DNA from: Zanthoxylum bungeanum
Lineage: Eukaryota > Streptophyta > Magnoliopsida > Sapindales > Rutaceae
Reading direction: 5' to 3'
DNA: 64,000 nt
NCBI GenBank assembly: GCA_019454045.1
Contig: SKCR01031864.1
Coordinates: 49,921-113,920, forward strand
Shown here: positions 36,688 through 49,328 of the stretch, one piece after another
Layout: the number at the start of each line of letters is the position of its first letter
Position numbering within the stretch: the stretch's first letter is position 1
Program-made: the position numbers and the translations under genes
The notes under the pieces: generated by a model
Database searches by the model: none
What the model was told of the DNA's origin: nothing
What the model saw: the letters and a program-made list of their open reading frames with translations, nothing else

Positions 36688-39600
36688 ATCTCCCACTTGG
36701 CACATAGCCAGTCACTCGAGTGTCTAACACTCGAACTATGTACGGTTCGCTCAAATTGCTGAGAAAAGATTTTCGTCAGCGGATTGCGTAATTATCTTCT
36801 GACGCGATTTGTACGATCATCACATCGCCACGATGTATGATCCGAACGAATCAGATGAATATAGAAGTATATATCTGGATCGTCGATGAGACCATTAATT
36901 CTTTAGCCTGTGCTGACACCTAGCTCAGCGCTAACAGAACTATATCTAATCTAATTAGATTTATTATCGATCCAAATGGCTTCTATTGCTGCCTCAGCTG
37001 CAGCAATAATCAACATTTGTTGTTAATTCGGCAACAGTTATCTTGCTCGGAATATTTCCAGCTTACTGTCTCGTTATTCAAACTTTATAGTACCGCAGTA
37101 TTTACCGGTTTGGAAACTTGCAGCAGTGATCCTAGTCACTTCAAGTTCTCCTACTCCATAATTTAAGACAGCATCTTTAGTTCTCTAAGATACTAATAGA
37201 TGTCCTTAACTTCAATCCAATGACTATCACTTGGATTGTCCTGATTGTGACTCCATATGCTCAAAGCGTATGAGACACCATATCAAGTACATTTTAAATG
37301 TACAATTTCCCAGAGAGTGTTAACAACTCCAAATCTATCCCAGTAGATCTTTATTCCTTGAATAAAGGTTGTTACTCCCCAGAATTCTACGGAGAATTTC
37401 TTATGAAAGCCAAGCTTTCACAGATTGCTTTATGGGAATTTCATTTCCAAGAAATGACATATTATCATTATTTTACATGATATTCATGTCAGTGCACTCC
37501 CACTAACCCTTTTATATACACTAGAATCATTTCGTTTTGAATTAAATCATACTCCATTATGATTACATCAAAACGATAATTCCTAGAACCTATGCTTGCT
37601 TCAATCCAAACATGGATCGAATAACCTGCAAACCTTGTTTGCTTGTTATGGTACGATAAAACCGACAGGATGTTATAAACATCCTCCGAAAGGTTTCCTT
37701 TTCAGGAAAGCGATTTTCCGTTAAGCTGTCATATTTCATAAATGAAATACACAGCTTTAGCAAGCATTATCCAAATGGATTTACAATGGCAACAGGTAAA
37801 AGGTTTCGTCGGAATCAACACAATGTTGATAACTCTACCTTTTCTTTACAAGCATAGCTTAGTACGTTGGTATGTTGCCTTCCATGTATGTCTTCCTTGA
37901 AGACTTATAAAGTACCAATAGGCACAATGCCTTATGGTACATCAACTAGTATCCAAACTTGTTGATATACATGGAATCCATTTTTGGACTCATGACACTG
38001 TCATAATAGGGAGTTGATTCCTTGTATCACTACCTTATACGTAATCAGTTGGTGTACCTTAAAAGATTAACATCTTTATGAGGTGAGATCAGAAACCCAT
38101 ACCCCAGGTTGTTTTCTGACTCTCTCTGATCTACGCGGTTCTTGTGTACTCGAAGATTAATGGAATAGTTTCATCATTGATGAACTATTTATGTTCCATT
38201 AGGAATAGGTGCCTTGAATAGTATTACTCCGATTTTCATCGAGTTTTACTATCCTCCCACTTACCACTGCATGTCTGTATTCCTCTCAGGAAAACTGCAT
38301 GGTGAACAACAATCTAATTGTTCTCTGGTGAGATGTATAAGTACTATACTTATGGTTTCCCTTAGGATAACATATATTGGCACTTATCCAATTTGGGTCC
38401 TTAGTTTGGTATCATCCAAACGTTATGCCTGGCATACCCAAATTATCAGGAATGAGAAACCCGGTTTCTTTCCCGTTCATATCTAATATGTAATCTGTCA
38501 AACAGATTATTATGGAACCTTATTCTAAATAAGTTATTGCACTGTTAAAACTTATCCGTTGAAGGAAATAGTAGCTCAGAGCGACTCATGATTAGCCTTA
38601 TCATGTCTAACATGATTCGGTTAATCCGTTCGGAAACACCGTCACTTTGACGTGTTCCGGGAGGAGTCCTCATTTGAAAGAATACTATGCTCTTTCAAGT
38701 ATATAAGAAACTTACTGCTTAAGTATTTTCCATTACGGTCTTACCGTGGCGGAATAATACTATAGCCGATCTGTTTGTCTATTTCGTGTCGAAACTCTAA
38801 AAGTTTCCGATTTGTGTTCTTCAAAAGAAACACATAACCAAAACGTGATGCCACATCCGTTTTAAGGTCACGAAATATTCATGTTCACATCTAGCCTAGC
38901 TAGATATGGGCCCACTAACTTCACCATGAATAGGGCTAACAGATCGGTGGCCCTTTTACTATTACAAAGCAAATAGTATTTTAGGTACTTCACCTAATAA
39001 ACTAGATTCGCAGACCTTATTTGAATAGTCAAATCAGTCCTGGTACCCACTCTTCAAAAGTGTGGATATACGAGTCTTGTATAATTGTGTCCCAGACAAC
39101 AATGCCACAAATAAGTCTCTATTGATCAAATCAATTCGAGCTATTTATTTGTCATTTATATGTTGAGATTTTATTTATATTCAAAATATAAATTCTGTTA
39201 TTTACATCTAATGTAATTATCTCAGTATCATCTTTATATAATAAAACACTTAGTGTTCTATAATATAAAGGTTTTATCCACAATGGATTAAGCACTGATA
39301 TAGAGATAATGTCTCTAGTCAAACTAGTTACATTATAACAGTTCCTAATTTAAGTACACACCCGAAGGGTAGTTCCTAAACGTAGGTATCTACGGTCGAA
39401 ACAGCGACTTTCGTCCCGTTTTCGATTCGCAGAGCAATCTCAGCTTGAAGTCAGTATCCTGCTCAAAGCAGATTCTGAACATCAATACATATATTTTATG
39501 TACCACACTAAGTATTTAAAATCTAATTCAATACTAGCTGTGAACATAACTAAGACAAACATTTTCAAAGTAAGAGCCTTGCCCTTTCTTTAATTCCTTC

Positions 39601-40020
39601 GTGTCTGCCATATCCAAATGGTAGTCACTTTGGGATATGTCAATTATCCTTTTCAACATTTCATGAACCTTAGGCCAAGCCTTGGGTTTTTAGAATATCG
39701 AAACGATGTGCACCTCATGCTACATGCCCAATTGCAAACTTTGACTTTATCTCCTCTAGAATAGTCAATTAATTCTCCAAGAATTATAAATTGCAATTTT
39801 AATACTTCTTAAATCTAAAATTAGATTTATGACAAATATATTAATTAAGCATTAAAGTCATCATCACATAAATCTTCCAAAGATTATGCTCTACTTATTT
39901 TGCTTAATTTTGGGCTTAAGGTATAATAAGTTATTTTATCAAATAAAGTAACCTATTATTATTCCCAATTTGAAAATTAAATTATTTAAAATATTTTAAT
40001 CCCAAATTATATTTTAAATA
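36688..40020 (-). pseudogene. Element E degenerate gag-pol
   Basis: It opens with the polypurine tract (36688-36700, CCAAGTGGGAGAT on the minus strand). It then shows, leftward to rightward on the plus strand, remnants of RNase H, reverse transcriptase, integrase, protease and gag, colinear with D. Unlike B and D, it still holds DNA matching the segment around the YIDD box (about 37435-37510), but the codons there are destroyed by substitutions. Open frames 37298-37480 and 38214-38486 are remnants or shadows. Confidence 0.8.
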
Positions 40021-42698
40021 TCCAACTTTTCAATTTTATCTTGATTACAATAGTCCAACTATTTAATCAACGATTAGTGGTACTATATATATTATAATGA
40101 TTATAATAGTTCAACTATATAATCAAATATAATCCAAATTAATTAACCTCAATTACATTGATTACTATAATCCAATTATAAAATCAACTGTAAACTGAAA
40201 TTAATTAATTCAAATATATTGATTAATATAATCCAATTATATATAATCAAGTATAATACAGTCCAACTATTTATTAAAACAACAATTTAAATATTAGTCC
40301 AACTAACATTTAATCTAATGACGAAATAATTTAAATGAGCGCGTATGGCGAGTAATTGAACGAGTATTGCAAATTCAATTCTTGCCTCCCACTATTTTTC
40401 GTCGAGCCTCTAACCCTCTGTCGAGTACTCGGGAAACTGTGTTTCCTAGTGGGCTAGGATCCCGTTAAATATCACACAATCTTGACTTTGGCCAACAAAT
40501 TGTATGATAATTAACTAGGTAGATCTCTAAGATCAATTGGATCTCATCCAACTCCTAGATCCAGTAGGTGTACATCCAAGTCCTAAACATATATCTAATA
40601 TATGCCTATATATCGAATATATACCCTAACCTTTTTCCTCTGAATCAACTAGGCCTTGGCTTTGGACAACAAACCTAGTGATCCTAGTCAAGCGCGGACC
40701 CATTGACATGGAAGCTTCGTAATCAATGTCAATGGACAAGAAGTGGTCTTGACTTTGGCCAACAAACCACAACTTGGACACAACACCGATATGGAACAAA
40801 GCCTCGTGATTCAAACACATCTTCGACGGACAAGGGCTTGACTTTGGCCAACAACCCATGCCAATCTAGGATCTTGAGCAAGAATCACTCAATGGAAGGA
40901 AAAGACGCATGATATTTGATGAGGGCTTTTCGCGTGCAAATTGGTAACCAATTTATTATCTTTGTTAAGGTCTCATCATCATACACCCTTAAACATGCAT
41001 TCTAAACACATATATAAAGCGCATATGTAAAATAATAATGATATGCGGATGGATACTTTACATTGATCCTAGATCAAATCTCTCACTTTCTATCTCCCGC
41101 TAGCACAAATATTTCTTCTACCCGTTACACTACACTTCTAAAGAAACCTCATTTACATTGAGGGGAATAGGTCAGAAAAGAATACAAAGAATAGGAGATA
41201 AGGCTGGACTCGCAGGTCCAATTAATAAATCAAATTTATTACAATTTCCAAAATCGCCCCACCCAGCTAATATCCATCCGATATACATTATTCAAACATC
41301 ACAACCATGTATTCATACAAGCATGTTATCAATCAATCAATCAAATTAATTAATCTTGATAATTAGTGATCATCCAATGTTCAAACAAAGATTTGATTTT
41401 GTTCGAGTCAAACTCGTATTGCGAACACGTACTCAAAGTACGATTTCTACGAATTAAATTAAATTACATAATTAAATCCAATTTAATACGCATTTAATTC
41501 TAATTCATTATTTAATTCCAAATTAAATATTACACTTTATAAAATAAACCTTTACGACTTAAATTCCAAATTTAATCGTTACGGGTCTCAAAGCCCGATT
41601 AATATCCAATATTAATTTAATTAAAGTCCAATGGGCTTTTAATTAATTTCTTCAAGGCGTGGACTTTTGGTCAACTCGGGTCAAACCCGCAACCAAAGTC
41701 CAATCCGGGAGTTACCCCATAAGCCCATAAATTAATTAGGCTCATTAGGCCCAATTAAACGTTAAAGGTCATTAGTCGCATTTGGGCCTTTGGAAGCGGT
41801 TTTGGGCCTAATTGGATCCAACCAATTTTGGCCTAAACCAACTTTGTACAACAAAGTCCAATAAACCCAATAACAACTTTAAAAGCCCAAATCCAATTTT
41901 AAGCCCAATAATTTAATTTCAAAAATTCTAAATTTTCAAATTAAATTACCTAAAGTGTATAGCATTATTAATTGCCCAAATCAAAGTTTCCAAAACATCA
42001 AATTTGTCCAATTAATCATGCTTAACATCAATTAATCATGTCCAACATAATTAAATCAAAATCAAACCCAATTTATAACATGCTAAAGTCTCGGCCATAA
42101 GGGAAAAAAATGCCCAAATCAAATTCAATCCAATTGAACCCAATCAAACATAAATTCAACATCTCCAAATGATTTCTAAGTCATCCAATGAACAAAAAAT
42201 CAAAAATCCAAGACATTAGGGCACTTGTCAAATTCGGCCATCACAAGCAAATTGGGGGAAAAATTGTTCCAAACACTTTTCATCAAATTGATCTAATCAA
42301 TCATCAATTAAACAACTTTTCTAAATCATCCATTTCATTAAACATGCTCAAAATCAAGTTTACCCAAATTTGTCATGCCCAAAATTGGGGTAAAGGACAA
42401 GGATCCAACCAAATTTCATGAAATTGATTATGCACAACATCAATTCAACCTCATTCAAGCATACTTACTAAACAATTTAATCATTTAATGCTCAAATTGA
42501 GTTTACCCAAATTAAAGTTCGGCCAACAATAAGCAAATGGGGAAAATCAATCCAATCAATTTTCTTCAAATTGATTACATATAACTCTAATTTAATCATA
42601 TACAAGCATTCTTAAACAAACAATTTGTCAAAATCATGCTTAAATCAAAAAGCCCCAAATTTAGCTCAGGAACCCTATTTCGTTTTATGCAACCAATA
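40021..42698 (-). other. Element E non-coding leader
   Basis: It has the same layout as D's leader. Inverted repeats lie at 40030-40310 and the CCAAAGTC-type motif copies (reverse) at about 40491, 40655, 40748 and 40837. AT-rich three-base-spaced inverted repeats lie at 41440-41590 and GGGGAAAA-marked repeats at 42100-42560. No gene is visible; 40626-40912, 41158-41349 and 42188-42421 are chance frames. Confidence 0.72.
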
Positions 42699-42711
42699 GC
42701 TCAAGATACCA
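42699..42711 (-). other. Element E primer binding site (altered)
   Basis: TGGTATCTTGAGC on the minus strand, identical to D's altered site. Confidence 0.6.
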
Positions 42712-42712
42712 T

Positions 42713-44784
42713 TGTAGGAGTTTCAATCAAGTCCCAAGATCATAAATCATGCATAAAAACGAATAGAATACAACCAAGGAGTAAGGCGGAATTCATACTC
42801 ACATTGATGGGTTTTGATGAAATAAAGAATACAAGCCTTCAAGCTTCTCAAACTCGCGGTAATGGAGCTCCTGTGCTGTTGGACTGCTCGGTTTTGGTCC
42901 TTCTTGTCTCTCCAAGATTCGGCCATGGATGGACTCCATGGAAGCTCCAAGCTTCAAGCTCCAAAATTGATTCCAAGCTCACAAATTTGTTTCCCTATCA
43001 CCTATGTATCACTCATGGTGTGCTAGCACTAAGTCTTCTTCCTTGCTTCCCTTTGATTCGGTCAAACCAGAAACATTTTTGAAGAAATCGGCTTGAAGCC
43101 GTGAGAAGAGGAAGAGAAAAAGAGAGGAAAGAGAGAATGCTTATGTCTTGTAGTTTGAGAGAAGAAGATAAAGCTTTAATATATAATTTATTATATTACC
43201 AAGTAAATTAAATAAACATATATATTACTTAATTCAAAAGTCAAAAAGTAAAAAGCAATGTTGCTTTTTCAACTTCTACATCAATCACTCAAATCAAGTG
43301 ACAAATGTCACATCACTCAAATGACATTTGATTTGACGCTTGATGTGACTATCGATTTGACGCACGATTTGACTTGCGTGCCGCACTCGAATTCGAAATG
43401 CGAATGCGCTCGCAAATAATCCCGGGCTCGGGTTCGCTAATTCCAAATTAACGAATTTTCCGTCGCATCGTAATTAAATGATTACGCCTAGCGAAATCAC
43501 TATTTACGTCGCTAACGAATTAATTCTTAATTAATTCGTTCGCCCGAATTAAAATCTAATTTTAATTCCGCGTCGAAATCCAATTTCTTATAATATATCG
43601 AATATATTATTTTATCGATTAATTCCAAATTAATCGTTCTCTCTCTTTAATTATATTTTATCCCAGATAAAATATCTCCGCAATTAATCCCAGATTAATT
43701 TTCTCTCTCTTCTAATTAATCCTAGATTAATTAAAGTGCGAGTTATACATCATCGGTGAATCTTCAGGAAGCGACCCATGAGATCTCCGGATATGTTGGC
43801 AGTAAATACGGTCGTCAGATTATCCGAACACGTAAGCACCTCGTACTACGTTTATACCGATTTACAAGACAAGGTTGGCTTCTAGCAAAGCGCCATGCCT
43901 ACCCAATTCTCCAGAAATATTCTTACAGGAATATATAGATCTGTATCAAGCGTAGTATACCGTAGTATTGTGTATATCGGCCCAGTATCGGATAGTCACG
44001 TGCTAGGGCTGGGGCTGGATAAGTGTCTGCCCCGTCCGAAGCACATGTCGGATGTCTGGTAACTAGTCTCTATAATCGGATATACATGACCTTGTCATAA
44101 TATCCCGATGGCCGGCCAGTACTTAAGAGCACTAATACCGTATCCTGCGTGACATCATCTCCACTATGACTGAACTGATACTTCCGTCTCGACATCACAC
44201 CCAATACACTACGACTCTCTGATAAACCCAGAAGCGGTGTACGCAGAACACGGTTAAAGCCCTGTACCACCAAGACTAAAGTCTACCGATTATCGCAAGT
44301 ATTAGCGATGCAAGTCTCAGGTTAAGACTATACACACCTACCTTGATTTCGGCCTCCCATAGACACATAGTCATAATACCAATGGGATTCCGAGGGGTCT
44401 ATCCAGAGCGAAGCTGTTTCCCGTACCATCGGTGTGAAACACAACCTCTATCGCACTTGCATAAGTATCCAATACTTAAATATATGAGAACTATGCCGTT
44501 GTGCCCTCACAACGCGCCAAGTGCAATACTAGCCTATTCCGCATTATCGATCATGTCTCGATAATACTCCGGCTAGGGATATTTAATGATTAATCCTTCG
44601 TGGACTGATACTGTCTCATATCATCTCAATCCAGGAACTATCATATGGACCTCTCTTCATTTATACATCTATGGTGATCTAATCACAAATGATGAGAGTG
44701 CAATTTCCTTGTCACATAGTTAATTTGTACAACAACACGTGATCTGTACAAATAGTGACGCTTATGGGTCATATTATCCAAACA
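42713..44784 (-). repeat. Element E 5' LTR
   Basis: This is the partner of 34605-36687, with the comb at about 43440-43740. Open frames at 42636-43082, 43756-43938, 44070-44273 and 44343-44564 are LTR shadows. Confidence 0.9.
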
Positions 44785-44845
44785 CTCGGCTCCTTTTAGT
44801 TTTTTTGGAATCCAAAAGTTTCATCAATGGATTAGTGGTAGCCAT
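44785..44845 (-). pseudogene. Element C gag, N-terminal end with start codon
   Basis: The minus strand reads ATG at 44845-44843 followed by MATTNPLMKLLDS, a typical copia gag start. An A-rich run near 44800-44810 carries a one-base frame disturbance before the homology continues at 34604. This piece fixes the 5' end of C's coding region and its separation from the rest by E. Confidence 0.75.
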
Positions 44846-46189
44846 CTACAAGACAACATTTTTGAGTAGTAGCAAAATATTTTTCCTTTCAAAAGTGATA
44901 ACACTAATTGATTATGGAATTTTAAATCTATTACTGCCTTCCCACTACTTTATGTAATTCTATAATCTCCCTTAATGGAAAAATAGAAAATTGACTATCA
45001 AAATTTCATAGCGGGAAGTGGATCCCATGACATTTACTCCAGCCTCACACTAATGACGATCTTGGCCTTTATAAACTCATTAGGTAGACCTTACAGGTCA
45101 ATCACATCATGTGACTCTTAGTTTGATCTTGGACCGTTTCTTATCGTCACACTAATGACGATATTGGATTAAGACGTGTTCTAGGTGTTTACTTATCAAC
45201 GTGCACTAATGAGCTTCGTATGTACACTCTCACACTAATGACAATATTGGGTGATTGCGTTAACCCATCACACTGAATCTAATATTTTACCGGAGCAACC
45301 TAAGTTCCTAGCACTTATACCCTCACACTAATGATGATATTGAATATAAGTAGTAAGAACTCATTACCGTCAAGTTTCTGAGGTGCACATCTCAATCCCT
45401 CCGTCGTAGGCTATCCGAGTTGTGCTTAGGAAACATAGAATATACCGTCAAGTTTCCGAGGTGCACATCTCATGTCGACATGTCCACGATTCTTCATAAC
45501 TGATGTGATCCACCCTAGGTGATCGACTTTGGCCAAAGCTTAAAGAATCGTGACTTTACTCACATGGATACTTAAACCCCTTATGGTACACATACGGGGC
45601 AACGAATCCTATATTTCTTCGCACTTGATTATTGAGTGCATCGGTCCACACCCAACGAACATCTAAAGGCCAGACCATGAAAGGTTTCTGACATACATGG
45701 CATCAAAGTGTGGAGGATCTCACACAAAATCAATGTTATCCTATAGTCAAAGGATTACATATGCTACTCGACTCAAGGAGATCCCTATTGATAGTGGCGT
45801 GTACTTCCAACTATTTGGAATCACCTATGAGTCATTCGGTATTCGCTTCCACGAATACCCACATGTCTATACGAGTTTCTAAAATTCATGGTACATCGGG
45901 TTAAACCATTGGAACTTCAATTCCAATATACGACATGTGCTAGTCTTATAGGTTATAGGAATTCTATCGTGTTCCAAAATCAACGACTAGGAATATTTAC
46001 ATTAAGAATAATTTACATCTAGTGTCAAAACTATTCTAAGGTCGATGTCATTCTTAGCATATCTATACACCAATCTAATATGCATAATGACAATACCATT
46101 AAGAAGGTATGAAATGAAAAAATAGTTATTTTATTAATACATAATAAAATGTATAATTCGGATTGGCACTACAAGCCCCAACTTCATCA
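44846..46189 (-). repeat. Element C leader and 5' LTR
   Basis: The outer edge at 46189 (CATCA on the plus strand) is firm because it matches position 100. The inner edge is uncertain: a TG at 44909 followed, in element orientation, by TGTTATCACTTT may be the LTR end and a decayed tRNA-Met primer site, giving an LTR of about 1.28 kb. Inside are four copies of TCACACTAATGACGAT-like sequence (45045, 45147, 45230, 45323). A ~30-bp direct repeat, ACCGTCAAGTTTC..GAGGTG, lies at about 45366 and 45443. Open frames 45697-45904 are not recognisable as genes. The target duplication would begin TCTTA at 46190; its partner is outside the window. Confidence 0.7.
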
Positions 46190-47490
46190 TCTTATACACT
46201 GCAAAAAAACGCTCACACAAGATCCAATAGCCAAAAAGTAGTACATAAATCTATTTTCTGCATCTTCCATAATGTGTTAAATAGAACTTGAGTTTTTTTT
46301 TTCTCAAATCATAGGAGTAATACGGTAGTAATGAATACGAATCTTTCAGGCTTCCTCATATCAAATTTATGGCAACTTTCCTCGCTCGATATGCTTGTAA
46401 GTATGTCATAGATACATTATGCTCAATCTGTAAGTCAACGATTATATCTCTCAGAGGGTGTGACCGCTTCTCATCAGTATACTTTTCCCTAATCATTTAA
46501 CCAATAACATTACTCATCTTTGTTTGCCGATGATTATGATTGTTAACATCATTTTTACATATGTGCAATTCTATAACATCACATCTATTTACCACCCAAA
46601 TTGTATTGTTGTTGTTGCCTTACCGTGTCGCTTAAAATCTACATTTATAATAATTTACTGCACAATGGGTTTCGAACCGTGTTATTAATGACCTAGTCAC
46701 CCTAAATTTAAACTTTTGTGTAATAGCCATTATGCCTAATTCTCTTTGCATCACCTTCTATTCACTAAAAAGTTTACCTTGAAAAATTCCAATTGAATTA
46801 TCACATTCAAAGAAATCTGAAGCGAACGTGTCTGATGATAAAACTTAAGGAATGCACATAAACTGATCATGTGTAGTTGAGATGTTACTAAAATGATGAA
46901 TTTGAGTGACAACACAAAAACATTTAGTTTCTACAAATTCATCTTGTTGCCTCATATGATAACCAATCTCATCAACTGTAGATTCATAATGTTGTGTTTC
47001 AAAACTTGAACTTGTCACATCTCGATGGTCATTAGCGAGACTACTTTCAAAGTTAAATGAAGATGAATGTTCATGGAAAAAAGACACATGTTCTTGAGAT
47101 GTTGATTCATAAGCAAAAGGTCAGCTTATCAACGTCAGATTGCGTTCAGTCAATACTTTAGCAGTCGTCGACATAAAAAGACCCATAAATCCACGAGCTG
47201 TCATCAGTCCAGAATTCAAATATATAAGAATCCTAATCGTTTCACCATCTGCTATTTCAACAGGTTCAGAAAGTCAATGGCTATTCAATTTCATTGACAA
47301 ATATGTCTTCACTGATATGTCAAAATCATCTAGACTTTTCTGAATATACTGATAAACTCATTCAATAAAATCTTTACATGTAGCATCTTTTCGAAGAAAA
47401 AATAGTTTCTTATTCCCATTCATTCCATTCTAAGATTATTAGTCGGTTTCTCCCATGAACTATCAAACACCATCTTAATCATGACCATAA
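46190..47490 (-). pseudogene. Mutator-like (MULE) transposase pseudogene, cut by element C
   Basis: This is the outermost host of the nest. Read leftwards, an N-terminal block beginning MVFDSSWEKPTNN near 47475 resembles the N-terminal domain of plant MuDR-type transposases. An acidic/serine stretch follows (open frame 46845-47087). A decayed WRL..TRFE..H.C zinc-finger-like region lies at 46530-46830. The transposase block LRDIIVDLQIEHNVSMTYLQ then AYRARKVA lies at 46369-46458, followed by LPYYSYDL and a region resembling the motif before the catalytic core. Several stops and frameshifts occur. The homology stops at 46190 where C was inserted; the catalytic part would be beyond base 1. The family call rests on pattern memory, not a search. 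Confidence 0.65.
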
Positions 47491-47547
47491 TATTGTCTAC
47501 TATATATGAAAACACAACAAACTATTTAACGAATTACACTTCAATCA

Positions 47548-47765
47548 AAAGGACTCAGTGCGATTGATGTCGCACACTCATCGCATTGTGCGACGAAAGT
47601 CATCCCACAGCTTGACTGTGCCTATTGCTTTATGCGACCGTGGACATCGCACTATACGACAATGGTTGTCGTTGTCATCGCATTATGCGACAACGTCCAT
47701 CGCACAATACGATAAAGGCCATCGCACTGTGCGACGGAGTCCATTGCACTCTGAGAAATATTTCA
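47548..47765. repeat. Interspersed GCGAC/GTCGC repeats next to the MULE
   Basis: Imperfect units of about 25-40 bp carry CATCGCA..ATGCGAC in both orientations, for example GTCATCGCATTATGCGAC and CATCGCACTGTGCGACG. More copies lie at 48545-48605. The two overlapping open frames 47558-47888 are products of the repeat. MULEs often have repetitive subterminal DNA, so this may be the 5' end of that element; no terminal inverted repeat can be confirmed. Confidence 0.55.
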
Positions 47766-48080
47766 TCACACTGCGGCGATGTATGTCGCTCATATACGTG
47801 TTGCTCATCACTTATAACACTAAATCTAATCATGCTTAAATCTAACACTACAAAACTAGTAATTCGTCAATATTATGGGAAAAATTGAAAGATTAACAAA
47901 AACAGAAACACTTAGTGGAAAATGTAGCATACCTCAACTTATTTTTTTTTGAAGTTCTGATGAGGGAAGATTACTTTATGAATGAGACAAAGAAAGTTTT
48001 ATTTTTATGTATTTTTTTTCGAGTTATGACAGTACTTATATGTCAGGAGAGTAATTTGATCTCTTTATTGATAGTTTGCA

Positions 48081-48083
48081 TAA

Positions 48084-48119
<36 letters not shown>
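48081..48119. repeat. (TA)n microsatellite
   Basis: An almost pure TA dinucleotide run of about 38 bp with one interruption. Confidence 0.95.
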
Positions 48120-48826
48120 AACTTAATTATCGCTAATTGAAAAAATGTTTAACTTTTTTTTTTTTTTGGCTAATTTCCCTTTCTATTTCTCACAATCACA
48201 CGTCACATCGGCATTACTTTTGAGGTTATAAAGAACAGAGCATTTTGTCTTACACCAACTAGAAAATTCGTCAAGCATTTGATGTGCAAAAATCCTAGAT
48301 AAAACTTTAGGTATTTTTTCCGATTTTAAGCCAACACAACAATATAATTCTACATACCCAATCAACATAACCAAACATCACAAATTAATGGAATAAGATG
48401 ATGAGAAGATGAAACTTCGATTTTGAGAGATGATGAAGCTTCAGTTTATTTAGAGAGAGATGATGAAACTTGGTTCGGCTGAGATGCATTATATATTTAT
48501 TCTCTTTTTATTTATTTTTTTGGCATGGGCTCTTTATACTGTAAGAACATTATGCGACAAGCATTCGATGGTGCTGTCGCACGAGCCCATCCCACGTCGT
48601 CTCACACTTAGGCATGGTGCTTTCTTCCACAGATTATTCTTTAAAAAAAAAAAACTTGATAGATTTGAGTAATCTTATCCAATCTGGCTACAAGTACCGA
48701 ATATTAGAATGTTTTACTGTTTTATCCAACAATTCAAAGAGTGTTATACTGTATTATTTGTAACTTAATTTAGTTTCTAAAATACAATAACACATTTCTT
48801 CTTGTGTCAAATGTATAACTTATTAA

Positions 48827-48828
<2 letters not shown>
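48120..48828. other. Non-coding stretch, MULE flank or 5' region
   Basis: It contains homopolymer T and A runs and a short direct repeat around GATGATGAAGCTTCAG/GATGATGAAACTT (48400-48475). More GCGAC-type motif lies at 48545-48605. The frame 48460-48672 has a hydrophobic start but no recognisable family. I see no supported gene. Confidence 0.5.

Positions 48829-48896
<68 letters not shown>
48829..48896. repeat. (AT)n microsatellite
   Basis: A run of about 66 bp of AT dinucleotides with single-base slips. Confidence 0.95.
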
Positions 48897-48898
<2 letters not shown>

Positions 48899-49328
48899 GC
48901 GTATTTGCGGTTTCGCCGGCGGCGCAACAGTGAAAAATCCGATTTTTCGAATTTCAAAAATTTTCTTTGGACTATTAAAAAAAACTATTTATTTTAATAT
49001 TTAATTCCAAATCAAATTTGGAATTACCCAAAATATCCCAGAAATCGAAATTTCTATAATATGCAAACTTTTTATATTTTGCTCATTTTAGTCCAAAAGT
49101 ATCAATTACACAATTAAGTGTTTCCAAAACACTACCAAAATGATTAATATACATCTAATATACCCAATTTAATCCATATAATGAAAAGCCCCAATTTGGA
49201 ATAAGTCATAAATCCTAGAAATTTCAATTAATCAAATTAACCAAATTTCCACCAAATTGACTTTCAATCTAACATTAAATTAATCAATCCAACATTCTTA
49301 AAGTCTCACCACATTCAAAAGCACCCAA
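48897..49328. other. Older AT-rich non-coding sequence, left flank of solo LTR
   Basis: It starts GGCGTATTTGCGGTTTCGCC, then becomes AT-rich. It is continuous with 51282-52172 once the solo LTR is removed. It may be a decayed LTR on the minus strand, but no partner is in the window. There is no coding frame. Confidence 0.4.

Larger units (their letters stand above)
34605..44784 (-). mobile_element. Element E: non-autonomous family T retrotransposon inserted in C gag
   Basis: In element orientation the 5' LTR is 42713-44784 (2072 bp), the interior 36688-42712 and the 3' LTR 34605-36687 (2083 bp). The ends are TG...CTCCTACA. The target duplication CTCGG (34600-34604, 44785-44789) is perfect. 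The LTRs look nearly identical. The interior is dead but colinear with B and D. The LTR start of the 5' copy has one extra T compared with the 3' copy. Confidence 0.93.

Noticed and set aside
47558..47888. Two overlapping open frames of about 90 residues
   Set aside because: Their amino-acid patterns come from the GCGAC repeat read in two frames.
48829..48896. AT run as a replication origin or matrix attachment site
   Set aside because: A plain microsatellite with no accompanying motif.
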